A stretch of 64,000 nt of DNA, taken from the NCBI RefSeq assembly GCF_023555385.1, contig NZ_JAJSED010000001.1, positions 248,001 through 312,000 of the forward strand, read 5' to 3'. Positions 44,779 to 54,015 of the stretch are shown here, piece after piece (position 1 is the first letter of the stretch; each line of letters starts with the position of its first letter). The notes beneath the pieces were generated by a model. The model searched no databases and was not told the origin of the DNA. It saw nothing but the letters and a program-made list of their open reading frames with translations. Position numbers and translations under genes: made by a program. Source of the DNA: Guyparkeria hydrothermalis (GTDB lineage: Bacteria; Pseudomonadota; Gammaproteobacteria; Halothiobacillales; Halothiobacillaceae).

Positions 44779-45729
44779 ATGGTTGAGGACTCACGACAGA
44801 CGGAAGCGCGCTATCTCCTGCGGCATGCGACGTTGCGGCAGATCGAAATCGTCGAGGCGGTCGCGCGACTGGGGAGCTTCACGCGGGCGGCCGAGGAGCT
44901 GTTTCTCACCCAGCCGACGGTGTCGGCCCAGGTAAAGAGCCTCTCGGAGACGGTCGGCATGCCGCTGTTCGAGCAGATCGGGCGCAAGATCTACCTCACC
45001 GACGCGGGAAGCCTGGTCGCGCGTGGCTGTCGCGACGTCATCGATTCGCTGTCGAACCTCGAGATGTCGCTCAACGATCTCAAGGGGCTGAAGAAGGGCC
45101 GGCTGAGACTGTCGGTGATCACCACCGCCAAGTACTTCGCGCCACTGGCGATGGGCGATTTTGCGAAGCAGTTTCCGGATATCGACATGGAGCTGAAGGT
45201 CTCCAACCGGGATACGCTTCTGAAGCGCATCGAGGACAACCTCTCCGACCTTTACATCATCGGTCACGTGCCCGACAGCGGGCTCGATCTCGAACTGATC
45301 CCCTTCGCGCCCAACCCGCTGGTGGTGATCGCGCACCGTGATCATCCGCTGGCCCGCGAACGTGCCATTCCCCTGGAGCGCATCGCCGAGGAGCCGTTCA
45401 TCATGCGCGAGCCCGGCTCCGGCATCCGTCACAAGGTCGAGGAGCATTTCGCTCAGCACGGCCTGCGCCTCAAGCAGCGGCTGGTGCTGGAGGGCAACGA
45501 GTCGATCAAGCATGCCGTGGTCGGACAGCTGGGCATCTCGATCGTCTCGGAGCATGCCCTGAACCTGGAGAGCGAGGCCGGTCCGCTGGTGAAGCTCGAT
45601 GTAGAGGGCTTTCCGCTGGAGCGTTACTGGAACATCGTCTACCCGCGCGGCAAGTCGCTGTCCGTCATCGCTCGCGAGTTTCTCGCCTTTCTCAAGGAGC
45701 ACGGCGGGGACTATCTCAAGATCGGCTGA
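44779..45729 (+). CDS. LysR-type regulator of the dab operon (CbbR/CcmR-like)
   Basis: A regulator of 316 residues from this start. The N-terminal helix-turn-helix is clear (RQIEIVEAVARLGSFTRAAE, then LTQPTVSAQVKSL). The rest is the two-lobe effector domain. GGGGAGG just upstream favours the second of two adjacent ATGs; ATG 44761 and 44776 are in frame and possible. The sequence style is that of CbbR-type regulators, which sense carbon or redox metabolites, and position opposite dabB suggests control of carbon uptake. Confidence 0.9.
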   Translation: MVEDSRQTEARYLLRHATLRQIEIVEAVARLGSFTRAAEELFLTQPTVSAQVKSLSETVGMPLFEQIGRKIYLTDAGSLVARGCRDVIDSLSNLEMSLNDLKGLKKGRLRLSVITTAKYFAPLAMGDFAKQFPDIDMELKVSNRDTLLKRIEDNLSDLYIIGHVPDSGLDLELIPFAPNPLVVIAHRDHPLARERAIPLERIAEEPFIMREPGSGIRHKVEEHFAQHGLRLKQRLVLEGNESIKHAVVGQLGISIVSEHALNLESEAGPLVKLDVEGFPLERYWNIVYPRGKSLSVIAREFLAFLKEHGGDYLKIG

Positions 45730-45816
45730 CCGATGCCGACTACAGAGGGCAGGATGGTGCGCGCCGCTGGCGTCATTCGGTGCCGCCCTCGTGATAAAGT
45801 CTCGCCCGCCAAACGC

Positions 45817-47292
45817 ATGCACCGGGATCTCGCCCCAGACGTGAAAGAAAGCTTCCGCTCCACCCTGATCAAACGGATTGTCCAGAATCCGGATTTCCCG
45901 GCCTTCGCGCGCACGGTGCAGGAAGCGTATCGGATCACGGACGACGAACTTGCTTCGGCCAACGATCTCTCCGCGCTGATCCTGCGCGACCCGGCGCTCA
46001 CCCATCGCATCCTGCGTCTGGCGAACGCGGCACACTTCCGCCACCTCGGTGGGCAGATCAATACGGTGACCCGGGCGGTGACGGTGCTCGGCTTCGAGGA
46101 AGTGCGTCTGGCCGCCCTGGCGCTGTCGCTGTTCGAGCAGATCGAGAGCCGTGAACACAGCCGGGTGCTGCAGAGCCGCTTCCTGCAGGCGCTCTACCAG
46201 GCATTTCTCGCCCAGGACCTGGCGCGCGAACTTGGTGGTCTCTCAGCCGAGGAGATGTTCCTCTGCGCGCTCTTCCAAGACTTCGGTGCGCTGCTCGTCT
46301 ACCGGCACGCGCCGGAGCATATCGCCGAGATCGAGCGGGCTCGTCGCGAGGAGGGCATGGACGAGGACACGGCGATCCAGAAGGTCGTGGGCGTGCTGCC
46401 GGCGGCACTCGCCCGCGACGTCTGTCGCCAGTGGGGCCTGCCCGAATCGGCGCGCCGTTTTCTGACCACAGCGCGCGCCTCGGGCAAGATCACCCGCCTG
46501 ACGCCGGAGGCCCGGGCCCTGCGGATGGCGCAGCTGGCGCGCGAGAGTGGCGAGGTGATCGCCCGGGGCGAGTCGGCCGAGGCAATCCGGCGCGACACGC
46601 TCGAGCTGGCGCGTCGCTGCGACATCGGCCCTCAGGTATTCGAGCAGGCATCTGCCAGCGCCCGTGAGCACATGCTCGGTTACGAGGAACTGCTGAGCCA
46701 TTCGGACGGACGTCCCGCCTTCCTGCAGCGTCTCGAGGCCGACGAGGATACGCCGATGCCGGCCGACTTCGCGGCGGCGGACGAGGAGCCCGAGGAACGC
46801 TCGGAGCGGCTCATACGGTGCATCGAGCAGACAACGCAGGATCTCACCGACGATTACGCGCTCGCCGACCTGTTCGGTCGAATGCTGGAGGCCATGCGCG
46901 AGGGGCTGGATCTCGACCTGGCCGTACTCTTCATGCTGGATCGCAAGGCCTGGAAGCTGGATCCGCGCATGGGTGGTGGGCCCCTCTACGCCCGCCACAA
47001 GGGGGAAATGACAGTTTCGCTGTCCCACAACAGCCGTCTGGCCCAACTGTTCCAGACGGGGGAAGACCGCAATATCACGCGGCCGAAACAGGCCGGCGAC
47101 GATATCCTCGGCTGGCAGTTCGGCGGGGCGGCCGACGTGGCCATGATCTACCCGCTGCAGGTCAACCGCGCGCCGTTCGGCGTCTTCTACCTCGAGGGCC
47201 GACGGTCGGTATTCACCGAGGGCAACGTCAACAGCCTGCGCACCCTGCGCAACCAGGCTGCGCTGGCGATCAAGTCGCGTTCGCGGCGCTAG
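45817..47292 (+). CDS. HDOD-domain protein with C-terminal GAF domain
   Basis: A 491-residue cytoplasmic protein. Residues 10-215 are an HDOD domain with [20 protein letters not shown] and [20 protein letters not shown]; the HD metal pair of true phosphodiesterases is not evident. A GAF domain fills about 340-490 ([15 protein letters not shown] to [13 protein letters not shown]). Such proteins act in signalling, often linked to cyclic-di-GMP or cell cycle control; the output is unknown. The frame is open upstream to 45733; the chosen ATG and the GTG at 45841 are the best starts. Confidence 0.78.
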   Translation: MHRDLAPDVKESFRSTLIKRIVQNPDFPAFARTVQEAYRITDDELASANDLSALILRDPALTHRILRLANAAHFRHLGGQINTVTRAVTVLGFEEVRLAALALSLFEQIESREHSRVLQSRFLQALYQAFLAQDLARELGGLSAEEMFLCALFQDFGALLVYRHAPEHIAEIERARREEGMDEDTAIQKVVGVLPAALARDVCRQWGLPESARRFLTTARASGKITRLTPEARALRMAQLARESGEVIARGESAEAIRRDTLELARRCDIGPQVFEQASASAREHMLGYEELLSHSDGRPAFLQRLEADEDTPMPADFAAADEEPEERSERLIRCIEQTTQDLTDDYALADLFGRMLEAMREGLDLDLAVLFMLDRKAWKLDPRMGGGPLYARHKGEMTVSLSHNSRLAQLFQTGEDRNITRPKQAGDDILGWQFGGAADVAMIYPLQVNRAPFGVFYLEGRRSVFTEGNVNSLRTLRNQAALAIKSRSRR

Positions 47293-47374
47293 GAGAGTGG
47301 TTGCCCGCCGAGGCGGGCGTGTCGGCGGTGTGGTCCGGGTTACCATGTCGTTTTCACCGACCAGGACCCCTTCG

Positions 47375-47716
47375 ATGACAGACCTGCCTCGCTGCCCCGA
47401 ATGTGATTCGGCCTTCACCTATCATGACGGCACGCTGTTCGTCTGCCCGGAATGCGGACACGAGTGGTCCGGCGAGGCGGACGCAGCCGCGGATGCCGGC
47501 GAGCCGACGGTGCGCGATGCGAATGGCAACCCGCTGACCGACGGCGATACCGTGACCGTGATCAAGGATCTGAAGGTCAAGGGCTCCTCGTCGGTGGTCA
47601 AGGTGGGCACCAAGGTGAAGAACATCCGCCTGGTCGACGGCGACCATGACATCGACTGCAAGATCGATGGGATCGGGGCGATGAAGCTCAAGTCCGAGTT
47701 CGTCAAGAAGGCCTAG
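47375..47716 (+). CDS. yjdM: YjdM (PhnA-family) zinc-ribbon protein
   Basis: A 113-residue protein. The N-terminal zinc ribbon has CPECDSAF and CPECGHEW; the C-terminal part has the family sequence [20 protein letters not shown] and [10 protein letters not shown], ending with the SEFVKK tail. The old name alkylphosphonate utilisation protein PhnA is historic; function unknown. Start at the ATG before TDLPRCPEC; the open frame before it lacks family similarity. Confidence 0.9.
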   Translation: MTDLPRCPECDSAFTYHDGTLFVCPECGHEWSGEADAAADAGEPTVRDANGNPLTDGDTVTVIKDLKVKGSSSVVKVGTKVKNIRLVDGDHDIDCKIDGIGAMKLKSEFVKKA

Positions 47717-47763
47717 GCCGTCCGTTCGCAGGTACGTGAGCCCGTAGCGACAGGGAGGAAAGG

Positions 47764-48390
47764 ATGAGTCGACGCGAGGCAATGCCGGTCCAGAAGATAT
47801 CCGTCGAGGCCGTGGTCCGTGCCAGCGACCAGTTGGCGCGCCGGGTCCGCGAGAGCGGCTTCGAACCCGACACGGTGATTGCCGTGGCCCGAGGCGGGTT
47901 CATGCCGGCCCGTTTCGTCTGCGATTTCCTCGGCATCTCACGACTCTTGAGCCTCAAGATCCAGCACTATGGTGCCGGGGCGCAGGCCCAGCCGCGCGCC
48001 GAGGTGACCGAGCCACTAGGCAGCTCGATCCGCGGCGCGAGCGTGCTGCTGGTGGACGACGTCAACGACAGCGGCGAGACGCTCGAGGCCGCGCGTCCCT
48101 ATCTAGAGGGGCTCGAACCGGCAGCCATCCGCACCGCCGTGCTGCACGAGAAGGCCAACACCGCCTGCCGCGCCGATTTCGTCGCCGAGACGATCGACGA
48201 GTGGCGCTGGATCCTCTACCCCTGGGCGGTGGTCGAGGATGTGGGCCAGTTCCTGCGCGAGATCCATCCGCGGTCGGCCACCCGGGAGGAGGCCTTGGCG
48301 CGCCTCAAGGACCTGCATGGCCTTGAGTTGAGCGAGGCCGAGATTGACCGGGTGCTCTATTTCCATGACCTGTCATTGGGCGGGGAATGA
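47764..48390 (+). CDS. Purine phosphoribosyltransferase (xanthine/hypoxanthine type)
   Basis: A 208-residue type I phosphoribosyltransferase. The PRPP-binding loop VLLVDDVNDSGETLEAA (about residues 96-112) is clear, as is the entry VIAVARGGFMPAR (about 39-51). Homologues of this short form act on xanthine or hypoxanthine. GGAGG lies five bases before the ATG. The C-terminal helical tail ends in HDLSLGGE. Confidence 0.82.
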   Translation: MSRREAMPVQKISVEAVVRASDQLARRVRESGFEPDTVIAVARGGFMPARFVCDFLGISRLLSLKIQHYGAGAQAQPRAEVTEPLGSSIRGASVLLVDDVNDSGETLEAARPYLEGLEPAAIRTAVLHEKANTACRADFVAETIDEWRWILYPWAVVEDVGQFLREIHPRSATREEALARLKDLHGLELSEAEIDRVLYFHDLSLGGE

Positions 48391-48406
48391 TCACAGAGCA
48401 GACGGG

Positions 48407-48940
48407 TCAGTAGGTGACCTCGCGCACTTTCCTTATGCGATCGGGAGGGCCGGTCAGTTCCCGAAGTTGTTCTCGCGTCAGCGGAAGCACGTGACAGACG
48501 CTCCCATCTGCAGAGCAGAGGGCGGGCTCCTGCCGTCCTCCGTGACAATGTGAGCAGAGGCTCACGAAGCCGAGTCCCGAGTCATCGAAGCCTATGTAGA
48601 ACCCCCCGCCCTGGAAACTTGGGTGCTCACGGGCCTTGCTCTTCCAGGTATCCGGCCACTGTGGCGGTGGGACGAAGCGAGGCAGATACTGGGCTGCAAG
48701 GTCGGGGGTCAGTGCGTCCACCGGTACCGGACTTTTGGTCTTCGACAGCTGTAAAGCAAGTGGCGGTAGCTTGCCCGAGGGGAGGCCGCGCGCGTCCAGC
48801 CGGATAAGGTAGTAGAGCTGCGTGTCGGTCTGCCCGGGGGGTTCCCCGAAAGCGGTAAGGGGACCGACGTCGATTCGCGAGACATGGGCGCAGCCGGACA
48901 GGGTCGCGCTGATAAGAGCAATCAACAGGCACGCTCTCAT
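48407..48940 (-). CDS. Lipoprotein with a CSHCH motif, unknown function
   Basis: A 177-residue lipoprotein with a lipobox LSGC at about residue 17; the start at 48940 gives a typical signal, while the frame continues 14 codons upstream. The mature protein has no family I know. It contains FVSLCSHCHGG (about residue 137), which is formally a CXXCH heme c motif, and two further cysteines 13 and 20 residues later. Its last base follows 16 bases from the phosphoribosyltransferase end on the other strand. Composition resembles the neighbours. Confidence 0.6.
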   Translation of the reverse strand: MRACLLIALISATLSGCAHVSRIDVGPLTAFGEPPGQTDTQLYYLIRLDARGLPSGKLPPLALQLSKTKSPVPVDALTPDLAAQYLPRFVPPPQWPDTWKSKAREHPSFQGGGFYIGFDDSGLGFVSLCSHCHGGRQEPALCSADGSVCHVLPLTREQLRELTGPPDRIRKVREVTY

Positions 48941-48974
48941 TTGGTGTGTCTTCCTGCCGTTGAGTCGGTCCTGA

Positions 48975-50249
48975 TCATTCACCTAGCCCGATAATAGCCC
49001 CCTGAGCGATCAACGCCCCGGCCGAGAGGGCAAGCCCGAGCCACGGGACTAGGCGCGGGACGTTGGGTACGTCCTCCGGCTGGCCGCGGCGTTTGAGCAA
49101 GATCAGCGAGGCGTTCACGGTGACGAAGACGGCCAGCATGATGGCGCTGGTCAGGTTGGCGAGCGTCTTGAGCGGCAGGAACAGGGCGAGCAGCAGGACC
49201 GTGCCGGTAATCAGCACCGTGGCGATCACCGGGGTGTGCGTGCGTGGATGGACCCGGCCGAGGATCGACGGTGCTCCACGGCGGTCGCGGCCCATGTCCA
49301 TGACCAGGCGGGTGGCCATGATGATCTGCCCGAGCGCGCCGTTGACGATGATGAACAGGCTGATCAGGCCGAGCGGTTCGCCCGGATGGCCTCGTGCCTC
49401 GACCACCGCGACCAGCGGTGCATGTGCCAGAGCGAGATCGTCGGGGGAGAGCACACTGGTGGCCGCCACGGCGACCAGGGCGTAGATCACCAGCGAGATG
49501 ATGACCGCGGCGATGATCGCGCGTGGCAGATTGCGTTTGACGTCCCGCACCTCCTCGGCGAGGTTTGCCATGTCCTCGAAGCCGATGAACGAGTAGAAGG
49601 CGAGGAACGCGCCCAGGAACAGGCCGAGCAACAGGCCGGCCTCGAGGTCGGCGAGGCTGGTTGCGAGCGTGATCGGCGCGTCGCCCATCGATGGGGCCGC
49701 CACCCAGACCACGTAGGCGAGCCCGCCGATCCCCAGCAGCGTCGTCACCGCCATGAACCAGGCGCTTTCGCGCATCCCGGCAATGGCCACGCCACCCAGC
49801 GCCAGGGTGACCAGCGCGATCGTGAGCATGGCCGGGACATCGATGAACAGCGAGGCGTAGCGTTCGAAGCCGGTGAGGATGGTTGCTGCCGAAACCACGC
49901 CGGTGGCCGTGAGCCCCCAGCCGATCGCGATGCATAGCCGGCGCCGGCCGAAGGCCTCCCGCGCATAGTCGATCGGTCCGCCCGCATCGGGGATGCGTGC
50001 GGTCAGTTCGCTGAACGACAGGGCGGTCAGCGAGGCGACCAGTGCGGCGAGCACGAAGGCGAGCGGCGTAAGCACGCCGGCGGCACCGGCAACCTCGCCG
50101 ATGACCACGTAGATTCCCGCGCCGAGGATGGTGCCCAGCCCGTAGAGCGTCAGCAGCACCGGCCCCAGTTCGCGTTGCAGCATCGCCTGCCTTGGGGCGG
50201 GCAGACCCTTCGGCGGCTGCGAGGATCGATGGCGACGTGACCGATTCAT
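48975..50249 (-). CDS. APC-superfamily amino acid permease
   Basis: A 424-residue inner-membrane transporter with about 12 hydrophobic segments. The N-terminal GLGTILGAGIYVVIGEVAG and the FYSFIGFEDMANLAEEV segment are typical of the APC family (cationic amino acid transporter type). Substrate not readable. The frame is open far upstream, but MNRSRRHRSSQPP begins a normal APC N-terminus. It ends 34 bases before the lipoprotein start on the same strand. Confidence 0.88.
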   Translation of the reverse strand: MNRSRRHRSSQPPKGLPAPRQAMLQRELGPVLLTLYGLGTILGAGIYVVIGEVAGAAGVLTPLAFVLAALVASLTALSFSELTARIPDAGGPIDYAREAFGRRRLCIAIGWGLTATGVVSAATILTGFERYASLFIDVPAMLTIALVTLALGGVAIAGMRESAWFMAVTTLLGIGGLAYVVWVAAPSMGDAPITLATSLADLEAGLLLGLFLGAFLAFYSFIGFEDMANLAEEVRDVKRNLPRAIIAAVIISLVIYALVAVAATSVLSPDDLALAHAPLVAVVEARGHPGEPLGLISLFIIVNGALGQIIMATRLVMDMGRDRRGAPSILGRVHPRTHTPVIATVLITGTVLLLALFLPLKTLANLTSAIMLAVFVTVNASLILLKRRGQPEDVPNVPRLVPWLGLALSAGALIAQGAIIGLGE

Positions 50250-50330
50250 GGTGCCAGTGTAGCCATCGGCCGATGAGGGGCCAGAGGCTATATGTACTAT
50301 CCTGAATGCGAACCCGCATCGACCGACTCT

Positions 50331-51686
50331 ATGTTTCGTCACCTGTTTCCCGTTTTCCTCTCCCTCCCGCTTGTTCTGTCTGGTTGCGATCAAGGCCCGG
50401 TAGCCGGCGCGGCACCCCCGGAAGAGGAGGGTGTGCTGGTCGTGGCCACCCGCAATGGCCCGACGACCTGGTATGTGGGTCCCGACAAGGCATCGGCGGG
50501 GCCGGAACATGACCTGGTCGAGGCCTTTGCCGAGTCGAAGGGCTGGACCGTTGACTGGCAGGTACATGATTCCACCGCGGCCGTACTCGCCGCCCTGGAG
50601 CGCGGCGACGCGCACCTCGCGGCCGCTGGGTTGACCCACCTGCCGGCACGCGACGAGCGTTTCCGCAAAGGGCTCACGCACGGCGAGGTGGTGCAGCAGG
50701 TCGTCTGCCACCGTGAGGATCGTCCGCTGCCGGATACGGTCGAGGAGCTGGCCGGCGTCGATCTTCATGTCACCGGCGATTCGAGCTACGTCAGTCGACT
50801 GGAATCCCTGGCCGAGGACGTGGAGGGACTGGGCTTCGAGACCCATCCCGACGTCAGCACCGAGGTGCTGCTCACCCGGGTGGCCGAACGGGATATCGGT
50901 TGCACGGTGGCCGATTCGACCATCGTGCAGGTCGTGCGGCGTCACTGGCCGCACCTCGAGGTGGCGTTTGATCTGGCGGAACCGGAGGCGATCGGCTGGT
51001 ACGCGGCGGCGTCGCAGGGCGATCTGGCCAAGGCGACCCGGAGCTGGCGCTCAACCGGCGAAGGGCTGACGGCCGTCGCCGCGATGCGCGAACAGTATTA
51101 CGCCTATATCGGCGAGTTCGACTTCGTCGATCTCAGGGCACTCAACCGCCGTCTGGACGAACGCCTGCCCCGTTACCTGGACGAATTCGAGCGGGCCGGC
51201 GAGACCACCGGGTTGCCGGTGGATCTGCTGGCGGCAATGGCCTACCAGGAATCTCACTGGGACCCCCTGGCGACCTCGCCGACCGGGGTGCGAGGGATGA
51301 TGATGCTCACCCGGCCGACGGCCGAGTCCCTCGGCGTTGCGGATCGGCTTGATCCGAGCGAGTCGATCATGGGTGGTGCGCGTTACCTTGCCGACCGCCT
51401 CGAGCGTCTGCCGGAGGACATCCCCGAACCCGACCGGACCTATCTGGCGCTTGCGAGCTACAACATTGGTCGGGCGCACGTGCTGGATGCCCGCAAACTC
51501 GCCCGTGAGCTGGGTCGCGATCCGGACTCCTGGAGCGACATGCGCGAGGTGCTGCCGCTCAAGGCCGATAAGCGCTACTACCCGAAGACCAAGTACGGCT
51601 ACGCGCGCGGTTATGAGCCGGTTCACTACGTGCAGCGCATCCGCAACTACCGCGACGTGATCGCGCGGGCACTGGATTCCGACTGA
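50331..51686 (+). CDS. mltF: MltF-like membrane-bound lytic transglycosylase
   Basis: A 451-residue lipoprotein (lipobox LSGC, about residue 19) with two parts: a periplasmic solute-binding-like domain (about 30-255) and a C-terminal SLT transglycosylase domain. The catalytic glutamate is in MAYQESHWDP (about 306), followed by SPTGVRGMMML. MltF cleaves peptidoglycan glycan strands, and its N-domain senses muropeptides. The ATG at 50331 begins a correct lipoprotein signal. Confidence 0.92.
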   Translation: MFRHLFPVFLSLPLVLSGCDQGPVAGAAPPEEEGVLVVATRNGPTTWYVGPDKASAGPEHDLVEAFAESKGWTVDWQVHDSTAAVLAALERGDAHLAAAGLTHLPARDERFRKGLTHGEVVQQVVCHREDRPLPDTVEELAGVDLHVTGDSSYVSRLESLAEDVEGLGFETHPDVSTEVLLTRVAERDIGCTVADSTIVQVVRRHWPHLEVAFDLAEPEAIGWYAAASQGDLAKATRSWRSTGEGLTAVAAMREQYYAYIGEFDFVDLRALNRRLDERLPRYLDEFERAGETTGLPVDLLAAMAYQESHWDPLATSPTGVRGMMMLTRPTAESLGVADRLDPSESIMGGARYLADRLERLPEDIPEPDRTYLALASYNIGRAHVLDARKLARELGRDPDSWSDMREVLPLKADKRYYPKTKYGYARGYEPVHYVQRIRNYRDVIARALDSD

Positions 51687-51718
51687 CCGTCGTCCCCGAT
51701 GCAATTCCCACAACGTAA

Positions 51719-51741
51719 AAGGCCCCGGTCGACGGGGCCTT
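51719..51741 (-). terminator. Terminator after the small acidic lipoprotein
   Basis: AAGGCCCCG and CGGGGCCTT form a stem with a five-base loop, followed on the minus strand by TTACG after TTTT. It can also help stop the mltF transcript on the other side, although the T-run there is short. Confidence 0.7.
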
Positions 51742-51774
51742 GAACCATGCTGGGCTGTCGGGACAGCCGGGCGA

Positions 51775-51987
51775 TCAGTAGTCGGTGGATTCCTCGGCGG
51801 AATCGCCCATCTCCTCGGCTTCGCCACCCATCTCGTCGGTGGCCTCTTCCATTTCGTCACCGGCCTCTTCCATGGTTTGGTCGATCTGCTCGCCGGCTTC
51901 CTCGGCCGGGCCGTCGTTGTCGGAACAGCCGGCCAGGGTCAGCCCGAGGGCCATCATCAGCGCGATAAGTGCGTTTCTGGCAGTCAT
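51775..51987 (-). CDS. Small acidic lipoprotein
   Basis: A 70-residue lipoprotein: signal MTARNALIALMMALGLTLAGC and then about 50 residues that are nearly half Glu and Asp in a loose repeat (EEAGEQIDQTMEEAGDEMEE). AAGGAG precedes the ATG. Likely a short helical rod in the periplasm; function unknown. Preceded by its own promoter region and followed by a terminator. Confidence 0.7.
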   Translation of the reverse strand: MTARNALIALMMALGLTLAGCSDNDGPAEEAGEQIDQTMEEAGDEMEEATDEMGGEAEEMGDSAEESTDY

Positions 51988-52046
51988 TGTCTGCTCTCCT
52001 TCTCGTCGTTTGGCCGGATCGATCCGGCACGGATTTTCCAAACATC

Positions 52047-52085
52047 GATGCGATGGGTGAGCGTCCGGTGGGCTTCCATCGCATC
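52047..52085. repeat. Ten-base inverted repeat downstream of the nitroreductase gene
   Basis: GATGCGATGG (52047-52056) and CCATCGCATC (52076-52085) are perfectly complementary with 19 bases between. On the minus strand GATGTTTGG follows, so it could be a weak terminator for the nitroreductase; alternatively it is an operator for the small lipoprotein gene. Confidence 0.45.
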
Positions 52086-52120
52086 CTCGGCCCTTTTGAG
52101 GCGCCGGAAAGGGACAAGTT

Positions 52121-52723
52121 TCAAAATTGATCGACGAATCGGACCTCGTCGATCCCCAGTTGGCCCGGACGGGGCCAGACGTCGGCCGCCTTCTTGCCGA
52201 TGGCGACCATGAAACTGATTACGTGGTTGTCAGGCAGGTTGATGACCCGCCCCACGGCGTCGAAATCGAAGCCGTCCATGGGGCAGGAGTCCAGCCCCAT
52301 CTCACGGGCAGCCAGCATCAGAGTCTGCCCGGCGATGCCGCAGCTGCGCATCACCTCGTCGCGCTCGACCTGCGGCTGGTCGCGGTAGTAGGCGTCGATG
52401 GCACCATGCATCATTTCCCGCACCTCGGCCGGAGCGCCGCGCCAGACACGCTGGGCATCTTGCTGCCATACATCGCGACGACCGCAGAGGATAACCAGCA
52501 TGGAAGCGTCGGTTACCTGCGACTGGTCCCAGGCCACTTCACGGATTGCCTGCCGCTGCGCGGGGTCACGCACCACGACGAAACGCCAGTGCTGCAGATT
52601 GAAGGCGGTGGGGGATTTCATTGCCAGTTCGATCAGTCGGTCCTGCTCGGCTACCGACAACTCGTGCTCCGGATCGAACTGCTTGATGGCACGTCGAGAT
52701 TCAATCGCCTCGCTGACTTGCAT
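52121..52723 (-). CDS. Nitroreductase-family FMN oxidoreductase
   Basis: A 200-residue nitroreductase. SRRAIKQF (about residue 9) and SPTAFNLQHWRFVVVRD (about 37) form the FMN phosphate site; GLDSCPMDGFD is the C-terminal conserved segment. These enzymes reduce nitro groups, quinones or other acceptors with NAD(P)H. Physiological substrate unknown. It is a single gene. Confidence 0.88.
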   Translation of the reverse strand: MQVSEAIESRRAIKQFDPEHELSVAEQDRLIELAMKSPTAFNLQHWRFVVVRDPAQRQAIREVAWDQSQVTDASMLVILCGRRDVWQQDAQRVWRGAPAEVREMMHGAIDAYYRDQPQVERDEVMRSCGIAGQTLMLAAREMGLDSCPMDGFDFDAVGRVINLPDNHVISFMVAIGKKAADVWPRPGQLGIDEVRFVDQF

Positions 52724-52815
52724 GCTTTCTCCCGTGTTCAGAGTGGTTTGGCACGGGAAGTATAGGCACCCAGTTGGCGGGCTGCCGGAGGCGCGCTAAG
52801 GGCGTGGGGGTAGCA

Positions 52816-53244
52816 TCAGAACGACTTGCCGCGCAGGGCGCGCAGCAGGGCGCGGGCCTGCTTGGCTGGCTTGTGGTGGGGGTTGAGTTCGCGCTCGGCC
52901 CGGCGCTGCTCGGCGACCAGGCGTCGTTGCTCGACGCTCTCGGGTGTCTCGCGATAGAGCGCCTGGGCTTCGCTTGCGGGCCCACGCTTGGGATTCAGCC
53001 CCTCGACATCGACGACAAAGCGCATGCCAGCCTTGCCGATGGTCAGGCGGTCGCCCGGGCGGATCGACTTGCCACGCTTTCCCACGGTCTGGCCGTTGAG
53101 CTCGATCTTGCCGCCGTCGATCGCCGCCGAGGCGAGCTGGCGAGTCTTGAAGAAACGCGCGGCCCAGAGCCAGGTATCAAGGCGCTGGCTGTCGGACGCA
53201 GTCGATGCGGTGGAAGCGCGGGTTTTTTCGGGGCGTTTTTTCAC
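52816..53244 (-). CDS. hslR: S4-domain RNA-binding heat-shock protein Hsp15
   Basis: A 142-residue protein. The S4 domain starts at about residue 22 (RLDTWLWAARFFKTRQLA) and the basic C-terminal tail holds RLVAEQRRAERELNPHHKPAK, as in Hsp15, which recycles stalled large ribosomal subunits carrying a nascent chain. Length and order fit the family. Confidence 0.9.
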   Translation of the reverse strand: MKKRPEKTRASTASTASDSQRLDTWLWAARFFKTRQLASAAIDGGKIELNGQTVGKRGKSIRPGDRLTIGKAGMRFVVDVEGLNPKRGPASEAQALYRETPESVEQRRLVAEQRRAERELNPHHKPAKQARALLRALRGKSF

Positions 53245-53336
53245 GTCGCTGGTGACACTGCAGGGCGGCGTTGGGATAGGCTTGACGTCTCGTCGGGCGG
53301 TTTGCGCCCGTGGAATCGTTTCGATGTGGAGGCATC

Positions 53337-54002
53337 ATGCAACTCGAACTGATCAGCTTCAAGCTCTGTCCTTTCGTCCAGCGTTCGGTGATTACCCTCA
53401 ACCACAAGGGTGTGCCGTTCGACACCACCTTCATCCGCCTGGACGATCTGCCGGATTGGTTCGATGAGATCTCACCGTTGGGCAAGGTACCGGTACTGAA
53501 GGTCGATGGTGCGGTGCTGTTCGAGTCGGCCGTGATCAACGAATTTCTCGACGAGTCCTTCGGCGAGCGCATGCTCTCCGACGATGCCCTCGAGCGTGCC
53601 CAGCAGCGGGCGTGGATCGAGTTCGGTTCGGCGTGCCTGTTCGCGATGTTCGGGGCGATCACCGCACCGGAAGAGGCGGGAAGCACGGCCAAGCGCCAGG
53701 AGTTGACCAAGCTGTTCGGCCACCTCGAACGGCAGATGGCCAAGGTGCCGCCGGCGCCTTTCTTCTCCGGCGCGACGCTCTCCCTGGTGGATGCCGCGTT
53801 CGCACCATTGTTCCAGCGCCTGTTCGCGCTGCCCGAGTCGATTCTCGACTGGGACACGGTGCCGACCGTCAAGCGCTGGGCCGAGCGGCTGGTCGAGGAG
53901 CCGGTAGTGCGCGACTCGTTGCCCGAGGGCTTCGACGAGTTGTTCCCGATGATGCTCAGGAAACAGAACGGCTGGTACGCGCGTCAGCATCTCCCCGAGT
54001 AG
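53337..54002 (+). CDS. Glutathione S-transferase family protein
   Basis: A 221-residue GST. The N-terminal domain has SFKLCPFVQRSVITLN with a CPFV motif like that of Omega/Lambda-type or glutaredoxin-like enzymes, and GKVPVLKVDG with ESAVINEFLDE. A redox (dehydroascorbate or glutathionyl reductase) activity is likelier than conjugation. The start follows GGAGG. Not closely similar to the other GST of the window. Confidence 0.88.
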   Translation: MQLELISFKLCPFVQRSVITLNHKGVPFDTTFIRLDDLPDWFDEISPLGKVPVLKVDGAVLFESAVINEFLDESFGERMLSDDALERAQQRAWIEFGSACLFAMFGAITAPEEAGSTAKRQELTKLFGHLERQMAKVPPAPFFSGATLSLVDAAFAPLFQRLFALPESILDWDTVPTVKRWAERLVEEPVVRDSLPEGFDELFPMMLRKQNGWYARQHLPE

Positions 54003-54015
54003 GGAGGAGGGCGCC

